A DNA stretch of 8,132 nucleotides from Rhodobacter sp. (GTDB taxonomy: Bacteria; Pseudomonadota; Alphaproteobacteria; Rhodobacterales; Rhodobacteraceae): NCBI GenBank assembly GCA_013824055.1, contig PNNE01000355.1:1-8132 (forward strand), read 5' to 3'. Below the pieces are notes generated by a model. It worked only from the letters and a program-made list of their open reading frames with translations. It searched no databases and had not been told where the DNA came from. Both the position numbers and the translations under genes were made by a program. Each line of letters opens with the position of its first letter. Positions within the stretch are counted from its first letter, which is position 1. Below are positions 1 to 4,653 of this stretch, piece by piece.

Positions 1-12
1 GCACCCGCGGCA

Positions 13-321
13 TCACCCGGCGCAATAGGCCTGGGCGGTCTGGCCGAAGCTCTTGTAGCGGTCCCAGAAGGCGTCGTCCGATCTAGACTGCGAGGTCCAG
101 GTCGCATGCGCGGCTTCGGGGTCCTTGAAGAACCTCGCCGCCCGCCGCTGGTCGCCGCCCGACAACGTCATGTCCGCGACCTGCTGGATGCAACCGCACA
201 GCGACCGCTTCCCACCCCGGTCCGAGGCCATGCAGGCCCGCTCGATCGGGCCGGCAATCGCCGCGCCGGGCATTACCACAAACGACGCGGCCACGGCGGC
301 CGCAAACAGGATTGATTTCAT
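13..321 (-). CDS. Small exported cysteine-containing protein of unknown function (family sometimes labelled 'arginine transporter')
   Basis: The product is 102 residues. The start chosen is the ATG at 319-321, because it begins a clean signal peptide (MKS followed by a hydrophobic alanine/valine stretch, then AIA-G around residue 23) and has a purine-rich AGAGG sequence about 10 bases upstream. An upstream in-frame ATG at 369 would add 16 Arg-rich residues ahead of the signal peptide and is unlikely. The mature part is small and soluble, with Cys30, Cys42, Cys44 (a CGC pair) and Cys100, which would suit disulfides in the periplasm. It also has an acidic/aromatic C-terminal section (DDAFWDRYKSFG, 82-93). 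I recall similar short proteins in Rhodobacteraceae carrying the name 'arginine transporter', but it has no transmembrane segments beyond the signal peptide and no transporter or binding-protein fold is evident, so I would not adopt that name. Function unknown; the gene itself is well supported by signal peptide, SD and codon usage. Confidence 0.85.
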   Translation of the reverse strand: MKSILFAAAVAASFVVMPGAAIAGPIERACMASDRGGKRSLCGCIQQVADMTLSGGDQRRAARFFKDPEAAHATWTSQSRSDDAFWDRYKSFGQTAQAYCAG

Positions 322-379
322 ATCGCTCTGCCTCTTTCGCCGGGCAAGTCGGGCAGGCGCCCGTCCCAATGCCGGTCAT

Positions 380-407
380 TGTGTAGGCAGGATCATGCCA
401 AGTCCAA
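380..407 (-). promoter_or_regulatory. Candidate sigma70-type promoter for the exported-protein gene, with a palindrome in the spacer
   Basis: Read on the minus strand, TTGGAC (402-407) and TACACA (380-385) are separated by 16 bases. This would start transcription roughly 50 bases before the ATG at 321. The spacer holds a near-perfect 14-base palindrome (386-399, six of seven pairs match), which could be an operator. The boxes are moderate matches to consensus, and no start site can be proven from sequence alone. Confidence 0.35.
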
Positions 408-537
408 GCGAAATTTTCAAGCCGATTCAGTCAGTTGCCGACATCGGCGGGATTCCGCAAGACTTCGTGGCCCTGCGTGATCCTGCCACAACATCGGGTG
501 TCGGCCTGCGGCTCTGCCGCTGCCAGCAGGTGACCGC

Positions 538-567
538 GCCCGGCAAGACGGCGTCAAGGTGCCGGGC
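538..567. repeat. 8-bp perfect inverted repeat in the lepA upstream region
   Basis: GCCCGGCA (538-545) and TGCCGGGC (560-567) are exact reverse complements around a 14-base loop. The loop itself contains GAC-GGC-GTC, so a stacked hairpin is possible. No T-run follows on either strand, so it is not a typical intrinsic terminator. It could be part of the lepA leader transcript or a remnant structure. Confidence 0.5.
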
Positions 568-711
568 AGCGTGCGCTCGGTGACGTCCGGAGCGTCCTCG
601 AACGCCGCAGGCTCGACCATCCGGACCTGCGGCCCGCCCGTCGTCGGTCCTTGGCTTTCCGCTTCCGCATAAGCCCTTCCCGGCCCCTGCGGCCTAAGCT
701 ATATGCGGCGC

Positions 712-2511
712 ATGACCGAGCTTTCCCAGATCCGCAACTTCTCGATCGTGGCCCATATCGACCACGGAAAATCCACCCTCGCCGACCGGCTCATTCAGTT
801 GACCGGCACGGTGGCTGCGCGCGACATGAAGGCGCAGATGCTGGACTCGATGGACATCGAACGCGAACGCGGCATCACGATCAAGGCCAACACGGTGCGG
901 ATCGAATATCCGGCCAAGGATGGCAAGACCTACATCCTGAATCTGATCGACACCCCCGGCCACGTCGACTTTGCCTACGAGGTCAGCCGGTCGATGCGCG
1001 CCGTCGAAGGCTCGCTGCTGGTGGTCGATGCCTCGCAGGGGGTGGAAGCCCAGACCCTTGCCAATGTCTATCAGGCGCTGGACGCGGGGCACGAGATCGT
1101 CCCCGTCCTGAACAAGATCGACCTTCCCGCCGCCGAACCCGACCGCGTCAAGCAGAACATCGAGGACGTGATCGGCCTTGACGCCTCGGACGCCATCGAG
1201 ATCTCGGCCAAGACCGGCCTTGGCATCCCCGAGGTGCTGGAGGCGATCGTCACCCGTCTTCCGGCCCCGAAGGGCGACCGCAACGCGCCCCTGAAGGCGA
1301 TGCTGGTCGACAGCTGGTATGACGCCTATCTGGGCGTCGTCGTCATGGTGCGGATCATGGACGGCGTGATGAAAAAGGGCGACCGGGTCCGCATGATGCA
1401 GACCAACGCGGTCTACGGCATCGACAAGCTGGCGGTCCTGAAACCGCAGATGGTCGACATCGCCGAGCTTGGGCCGGGCGAGATCGGCATCTTCACCGCC
1501 TCGATCAAGCAGGTCCGCGACACCAAGGTCGGCGACACGATCACCCATGAACGCCGCGGCTGCGAGGCCCCGCTGCCGGGCTTCAAACCCTCGGTCCCGG
1601 TGGTGTTCTGCGGGTTGTTCCCCGTCGACGCCAACGACTTCGAGGCTCTCCGCGACGCGATCGAGAAGCTCTCCCTGAACGACGCCTCGTTCAGCACGGA
1701 AATGGAAACCTCGGCCGCGCTTGGTTTCGGCTTCCGCTGCGGCTTTCTGGGCCTTCTCCACCTCGAAGTCATCCGCGACCGGCTGGAGCGGGAATATGAC
1801 CTTGACCTGATCACCACCGCGCCTTCGGTGGTCTTCAAGCTGTACATGAAAGACGGCGAGGTCATGGACCTGCACAACCCCGCCGACATGCCCGACCTGA
1901 CCTACGTCGACCATATCGAGGAGCCGCGGATCAAGGCCACGATCATGGTCCCCGACGAATACCTGGGCGATATCCTCAAGCTGTGCCAGGACCGCCGCGG
2001 CATTCAGCTGAACCTGACCTACGCCGGCCAGCGCGCGATGGTGGAATACGACCTGCCTCTGGCCGAAGTGGTCTTCGACTTCTACGACCGCCTGAAATCG
2101 GTGACCAAGGGCTATGCCAGCTTTGATTATTCCATCTCGGAATACCGCGAGGATCACCTGGTCAAGATGTCGATCCTGGTGAACGACGAACCCGTCGACG
2201 CGCTAAGCATGATGGTCCACCGCGACCGGGCCGAGGCGCGCGGGCGTTCGATGGTCGAGAAGCTGAAAGACCTGATCCCCCGCCACATGTTCAAGATCCC
2301 GATCCAGGCGGCCATCGGCGGCCGCGTGATCGCCCGCGAGACCCTGTCCGCGATGCGCAAGGACGTGACCGCCAAGTGCTACGGCGGCGACGCGACCCGG
2401 AAGAAGAAGCTCTTGGAGAAGCAGAAGGCGGGCAAGAAGAAGATGCGCCAGTTCGGCAAGGTCGAGATCCCGCAGGAAGCGTTCATCGCGGCGCTGAAGA
2501 TGGACAGCTAA
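712..2511 (+). CDS. lepA: Elongation factor 4 (LepA), ribosomal back-translocating GTPase
   Basis: LepA is a membrane- and ribosome-associated translational GTPase that acts on stalled or mistranslocated ribosomes and in 30S biogenesis. The product is 599 residues, the usual family length. Motifs are G1 AHIDHGKST (14-22), switch I RGIT (53-56), G3 DTPGH (80-84), G4 NKID (134-137) and G5 SAK (165-167). Then follow the EF-G-like domains (with FGFRCGFLGLLHLEV) and the LepA-specific basic C-terminal tail, C556 onward (GGDATRKKKLLEKQKAGKKK). There is no EF-G domain IV, which separates it from FusA. I chose the ATG at 712 (MTELSQIRNF) because family members begin this way. An ATG at 703 would add three residues (MRR). 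Neither start has a clear SD. The AT-rich CTATAT at 699-704 just ahead could be a -10 element giving a nearly leaderless message, but no matching -35 is evident. No partner gene follows on the same strand. Confidence 0.98.
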   Translation: MTELSQIRNFSIVAHIDHGKSTLADRLIQLTGTVAARDMKAQMLDSMDIERERGITIKANTVRIEYPAKDGKTYILNLIDTPGHVDFAYEVSRSMRAVEGSLLVVDASQGVEAQTLANVYQALDAGHEIVPVLNKIDLPAAEPDRVKQNIEDVIGLDASDAIEISAKTGLGIPEVLEAIVTRLPAPKGDRNAPLKAMLVDSWYDAYLGVVVMVRIMDGVMKKGDRVRMMQTNAVYGIDKLAVLKPQMVDIAELGPGEIGIFTASIKQVRDTKVGDTITHERRGCEAPLPGFKPSVPVVFCGLFPVDANDFEALRDAIEKLSLNDASFSTEMETSAALGFGFRCGFLGLLHLEVIRDRLEREYDLDLITTAPSVVFKLYMKDGEVMDLHNPADMPDLTYVDHIEEPRIKATIMVPDEYLGDILKLCQDRRGIQLNLTYAGQRAMVEYDLPLAEVVFDFYDRLKSVTKGYASFDYSISEYREDHLVKMSILVNDEPVDALSMMVHRDRAEARGRSMVEKLKDLIPRHMFKIPIQAAIGGRVIARETLSAMRKDVTAKCYGGDATRKKKLLEKQKAGKKKMRQFGKVEIPQEAFIAALKMDS

Positions 2512-2542
2512 CTTCTAAGTCGCTGTATCAACCTCTTTTCCT

Positions 2543-2578
2543 GCTTCGGGCACGGAGCATTGCTCCTTGGTCCGAAGC
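2543..2578 (+). repeat. Nested hairpin downstream of lepA
   Basis: An outer stem GCTTCGG (2543-2549) pairs with CCGAAGC (2572-2578) and encloses an inner hairpin GGAGC-ATT-GCTCC (2554-2566). It begins about 30 bases after the lepA stop. No long T-run follows, so it may be a 3'-end stabilising structure, a factor-assisted terminator or an intergenic repeat. Confidence 0.5.
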
Positions 2579-2620
2579 GTTCCTTGCTGGCTTCTTGGCG
2601 AGCGCAAGGGAATTAGGCAA

Positions 2621-2640
2621 GGGTGCGCTACTGCGCACCC
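2621..2640. terminator. Strong hairpin between convergent genes; candidate bidirectional terminator
   Basis: GGGTGCGC (2621-2628) and GCGCACCC (2633-2640) form a perfect 8-bp stem with a 4-base loop. It lies 4 bases past the stop codon of the minus-strand lipoprotein gene and about 110 bases past lepA. On the minus strand it is followed by TTGCCTAATT, a weak T-rich tail; on the plus strand there is none. The position fits shared termination of the two converging transcripts. From memory, GGTGCGC/GCGCACC hairpins recur between genes in this bacterial family, so it may also be a repeat element. Confidence 0.55.
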
Positions 2641-2644
2641 CGAC

Positions 2645-2845
2645 CTACCGGCAAACCCCAAGGTCATCGCAGAACACCCCGGCGGCGCCACCAATCACCG
2701 CCCCCGTAACCGCGTTCCCGCCGGTCACGTCGGCGATCACCGCGCCGCCAGCGGCTCCGGCAAGGCCGCGCTCGGTGTCGGTGGTCAGGCACCCCGACAG
2801 GGCAACGGTACAGGCCAGCAGGCCAAACAGCTTCACAGTCTTCAT
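2645..2845 (-). CDS. Small glycine-zipper lipoprotein
   Basis: The product is 66 residues. The start is the ATG at 2843-2845, preceded by a good SD (GGAGG at 2854-2858, 8 bases away). The frame continues upstream to an ATG at 2947, but that would put 34 unrelated residues before the signal peptide. Residues 1-18 form a lipoprotein signal ending in the lipobox L16-S-G-C19, and a second lipobox-like LLAC (9-12) lies inside it. The rest (about 27-57) is a Gly/Ala-rich repeat of GxxxG type (GLAGAAGG, TGGNAVTG, IGGAAG). This is typical of glycine-zipper outer-membrane lipoproteins, whose helix packs against membrane or itself. Cys59 and Cys65 near the C-terminus could form a disulfide. The exact role is unknown. 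It lies downstream of the entericidin-like gene on the same strand with a 131-base gap, so it probably has its own promoter. Confidence 0.85.
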   Translation of the reverse strand: MKTVKLFGLLACTVALSGCLTTDTERGLAGAAGGAVIADVTGGNAVTGAVIGGAAGVFCDDLGVCR

Positions 2846-2976
2846 CACATCACCCTCCAAGGTTGCGGACCCGATCCTGACCGCTCGCCACCCGCTTTGC
2901 AGCGATGAAGGCCGCAGGCGGCACCGGGTCGGCGGCGTTCCTCCCACCCGGCGCGACGAAACCGGCGGTGATCTGC

Positions 2977-3111
2977 TTACATCCCTGACTGCGCCTCTTG
3001 CGCTTCGTCCTGGATCACCTCGCCAGCGGATTCCAGGTCGCGCCCGGCCCCCTGGACAGTCTCACAGGCGACAAGCCCCAAGAGGGCGAGGAGTGCGATG
3101 GCTTTGGTCAT
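2977..3111 (-). CDS. Entericidin A/B family lipoprotein
   Basis: This short gene encodes 44 residues from the ATG at 3109-3111 to the TAA at 2977-2979. The protein starts MTKAIALLALLGLVAC, a lipoprotein signal with lipobox LVAC and lipidated Cys16. The mature part begins CETVQGAGRDLESAG and continues with an acidic tail rich in Glu and Gln. The C-x-T-V-x-G-x-G-x-D-[ILV]-x-x-x-G pattern is the signature I know from entericidins. In E. coli these are small cell-envelope lipoproteins (EcnA antidote-like, EcnB toxin-like, stationary-phase-controlled). In alphaproteobacteria single copies are common and their role is largely untested. An SD (AAAGGA, 3119-3124) sits 7 bases before the ATG. It is divergent from the lipoprotein gene at 3286. 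Only one entericidin gene is visible, so a toxin/antidote pair cannot be claimed here. Confidence 0.88.
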   Translation of the reverse strand: MTKAIALLALLGLVACETVQGAGRDLESAGEVIQDEAQEAQSGM

Positions 3112-3142
3112 GGGGCGGTCCTTTGTTGCTGGTACCTGCTAC

Positions 3143-3167
3143 AACCCGCCAGATCGCCTCCCGTTCC
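3143..3167 (-). promoter_or_regulatory. Possible EcfG-type (general stress) promoter for the entericidin gene
   Basis: On the minus strand GGAAC (3163-3167) is followed after 16 bases by GGTT (3143-3146), close to the alphaproteobacterial EcfG pattern GGAAC-N16/17-CGTT. The implied start site is about 25 bases before the ATG, leaving room for the SD. One mismatch and the uncertain presence of EcfG in this host keep confidence low. Confidence 0.22.
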
Positions 3168-3176
3168 CCGCGCCCT

Positions 3177-3195
3177 GCGCCAAGACGGTTGGCGC
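3177..3195. repeat. 7-bp perfect hairpin/palindrome between the divergent lipoprotein genes
   Basis: GCGCCAA (3177-3183) and TTGGCGC (3189-3195) flank a 5-base GACGG loop. It lies between the divergent start sites, upstream of the -35 position proposed for the entericidin gene, so a regulator-binding palindrome is as likely as an RNA hairpin. Confidence 0.35.
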
Positions 3196-3247
3196 CAGCC
3201 GACAGGACCGCGCGGATGCAGAGGAATCGGATGCGGACTGAACAGGC

Positions 3248-3263
3248 TTAACCCCCTGTTTAC
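3248..3263 (+). promoter_or_regulatory. CtrA-like binding site
   Basis: TTAAC-CCCCT-GTTTAC matches the CtrA site TTAAC-N5-GTTAAC (also written TTAA-N7-TTAA) with one mismatch. TTAA-rich sequence stands out in this GC-rich spacer. It lies 22 bases before the ATG at 3286. This is evidence by motif only. Confidence 0.35.
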
Positions 3264-3285
3264 CATTCTTTGCCACCCTGACCGC

Positions 3286-3579
3286 ATGAAAGCCCTCATC
3301 CCCCTGCTGTTCCTGGCCGCCTGCGGTGCCTCCCCCGCGCCCGAGTTCTTCGGGGCCGCCCGCACCGATGTCACGCTGAATGGCCGAGATTACGCGGTTT
3401 TCCAGAAGGGAGAGCGGGTCGAGGTCATTCGCCTTGGCTACGCCACCCGCGGCGAACATCAGGAAATCCGCGCCACGATGATCGAACTGATCCCCCGCGT
3501 GACGGGTTGCAAGCTGCGCGAAAGAACCTTGACCGGCGACAGTGGCGAAATGCGCGGCTCGCTGGACTGTCCGGCTTGA
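3286..3579 (+). CDS. Small conserved-type lipoprotein of unknown function
   Basis: The product is 97 residues starting at the ATG at 3286. MKALIPLLFLAAC forms a lipoprotein signal with lipobox LAAC and lipidated Cys13, followed by a short Pro/Ala linker. The mature domain (about 24-97) looks like a small beta-rich fold, with DVTLNGRDYAVFQ, a basic/hydrophobic strand (ERVEVIRLGYATRGEH), a helix (EIRATMIELIPRVTGC) and GDSGEMRGSLDC at the end. Cys75 and Cys95 could form a disulfide. I believe related short proteins occur in Rhodobacteraceae, but I know no function. No SD is visible. The start is fixed by the signal peptide; longer versions of this frame begin far upstream, at 2998, and would run across the spacer. 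purC follows after 49 bases on the same strand, so cotranscription is possible. Confidence 0.85.
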   Translation: MKALIPLLFLAACGASPAPEFFGAARTDVTLNGRDYAVFQKGERVEVIRLGYATRGEHQEIRATMIELIPRVTGCKLRERTLTGDSGEMRGSLDCPA

Positions 3580-3603
3580 CTTGAGGCCCTGAAACGCCAA
3601 GAA

Positions 3604-3627
3604 GCAGGCACCGAACCGGGGGCCTGC
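3604..3627 (+). promoter_or_regulatory. Hairpin overlapping the purC ribosome-binding region
   Basis: GCAGGC (3604-3609) pairs with GCCTGC (3622-3627), and an inner CCG-AAC-CGG (3611-3619) extends the stem. The run of Gs that would serve as SD (3618-3622) lies inside the hairpin, and the purC ATG follows two bases after it. Folding would hide the SD. It might instead be a weak terminator for the upstream lipoprotein gene, but there is no T-run. Confidence 0.4.
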
Positions 3628-3628
3628 C

Positions 3629-4594
3629 ATGCCGAACATAGACCTCTCCCGCACCCTGCCGCAGGCCCGGATACCCGAGCTTCCGAACCCCTATTTCGGC
3701 AAGGTCCGCGACTGTTACGACCTGCCCGACGACACCCGTTTGCTGATCTCGTCCGACCGGATTTCGGCCTTCGACCAGATCCTTGCGGTGATCCCCTGGA
3801 AGGGTCAGGTCCTGACCCAGCTTGCCCGCTACTGGTTTGAAAAGACAGAAGATATCGCGGCGAACCACGTCCTGTCCTATCCCGATCCGAACGTCGTCCT
3901 GGGCAAGAAGCTTACCATCCTGCCGGTCGAGATCGTCGTCCGCGGCTACCTGGCCGGCACGACCTCGACCTCGATCCTGACGCAATACTCCAAGGGTCTG
4001 CGCCAGATGTACGGCCACAGCCTGCCGGACGGGCTGAAGCCCAATCAGGCCCTGCCGCAGGCGATCATCACGCCGACGTCGAAAGCCTTTGACGGCGGCC
4101 ATGACGAGCCGCTGACGGCCGCGCAGATCATCGACACCGGCCTGTTGACGAAAGCCCAATGGGACGAGGTCAGCCACAAAGCCCTCGCGCTCTTCGCCCG
4201 TGGCCAAGGGATGGCCGCCGAGCGTGGCCTGATCCTGGTCGATACGAAGTACGAATTCGGCACCGACGCGGATGGGACCATCCTTCTTGCGGACGAAATC
4301 CACACCCCGGACTCCAGTCGCTACTGGATTGCCGACGGCTATGCCAAGGCGTTCGACTCCGGCACCCGCCCGCCCAGCTTTGACAAGGACGTGATCCGGT
4401 CCTGGGTCGTCGCGCGCTGCGATCCCTACAAGGATCAGATTCCCGATATCCCCTTGGACATGATCGAGAAAACCGCACGCATCTACATTGACGCCTTCGA
4501 GGCGATCACCGGCCAGCCCTTCGTTCCCGACACTTCGGGCGCGACCCCGCTGGACCGCGTCCGCGCCAACCTGACGCCGTTCTTCACCAGCTGA
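3629..4594 (+). CDS. purC: Phosphoribosylaminoimidazole-succinocarboxamide synthase (SAICAR synthase), long form
   Basis: This enzyme uses ATP to join aspartate to CAIR, giving SAICAR in cytoplasmic de novo purine synthesis. The 321-residue length matches the long, yeast Ade1-like form, not the roughly 240-residue E. coli type. Visible motifs are GKVRD (24-28), SSDRISAFD (41-49), VRGYLAGT (104-111), TPTSKA (148-153), the family signature LVDTKYEFG (203-211) and DEIHTPDSSR (222-231), then SFDKDVIR (250-257). All are intact, so the enzyme should be active. The ATG at 3629 is preceded by a G-rich SD that is caught in a hairpin. No other purine genes are nearby. Bacteria of this group often have a second, short PurC next to purS/purQ elsewhere, so this could be a paralogue, but the window cannot show that. 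Confidence 0.96.
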   Translation: MPNIDLSRTLPQARIPELPNPYFGKVRDCYDLPDDTRLLISSDRISAFDQILAVIPWKGQVLTQLARYWFEKTEDIAANHVLSYPDPNVVLGKKLTILPVEIVVRGYLAGTTSTSILTQYSKGLRQMYGHSLPDGLKPNQALPQAIITPTSKAFDGGHDEPLTAAQIIDTGLLTKAQWDEVSHKALALFARGQGMAAERGLILVDTKYEFGTDADGTILLADEIHTPDSSRYWIADGYAKAFDSGTRPPSFDKDVIRSWVVARCDPYKDQIPDIPLDMIEKTARIYIDAFEAITGQPFVPDTSGATPLDRVRANLTPFFTS

Positions 4595-4596
4595 GC

Positions 4597-4610
4597 TGTT
4601 TGCGCTAACA
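4597..4610 (+). promoter_or_regulatory. LacI-family-like operator upstream of the sugar kinase gene
   Basis: TGTTTGCGCTAACA is a 14-base palindrome with one mismatched pair around a central GCGC. This is very close to the TGTTAGCGCTAACA form typical of LacI-family sugar repressors. It lies 2 bases after the purC stop and 44 bases before the kinase ATG. TGCGCTAA recurs 16 bases further on (4617-4624), inside a GCTGC/GCAGC inverted repeat (4615-4619 and 4627-4631). It suggests sugar-responsive control of the kinase-dtd unit, with the regulator encoded elsewhere. Confidence 0.45.
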
Positions 4611-4653
4611 CCTGGCTGCGCTAAAAGCAGCGATATCCAAAGGGGGGACGACC

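Larger units (their letters stand above)
322..711. other. Intergenic region between the divergent exported-protein gene and lepA
   Basis: I find no convincing gene in this 390-base spacer. It contains the promoter candidate at 380-407. Its inverted repeats include GCGGC-TCT-GCCGC at 508-520 and an 8-base perfect stem, GCCCGGCA at 538-545 with TGCCGGGC at 560-567. A 10-mer is present in opposite orientations at 386-395 and 478-487. A minus-strand frame open from about 698 down to 417 has an ATG at 620 (67 residues). It has high third-position GC over its first 40 or so codons, but only a weak AGG ahead of the ATG and no recognisable domain. It may be a decayed coding fragment or chance. I see no clear lepA promoter. 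Confidence 0.6.

Noticed and set aside
386..401. Sigma54-like TGGCAT...TGC on the minus strand upstream of the exported-protein gene
   Set aside because: The spacing between the GG and GC elements is 9 bases, not the required 10, and the downstream element is poor.
478..510. Rhodobacter RpoE-type -35 (TGATCC) on the plus strand
   Set aside because: No TAAGA-like -10 at the needed distance; the same holds for the minus-strand copy at 390-395.
694..2157. Long minus-strand open frame (487 residues) opposite lepA
   Set aside because: It is an antisense shadow: His/Val/Asp-rich composition produced by high third-position GC of lepA, with no recognisable domain, and lepA is unambiguous.
2621..2640. 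CRISPR repeat or transposon end
   Set aside because: A single copy within the window, no spacers, no transposase and no flanking target duplication; better explained as a terminator or intergenic hairpin.
2376..3251. Plus-strand open frame (291 residues) starting inside lepA and crossing the lipoprotein genes
   Set aside because: It has Pro/Arg-rich low-complexity composition, begins in the wrong frame of lepA and runs antisense to two well-supported lipoprotein genes with SDs and lipoboxes.
3425..4303. Minus-strand open frame (292 residues) opposite purC
   Set aside because: Antisense shadow; purC is complete with all motifs on the plus strand.
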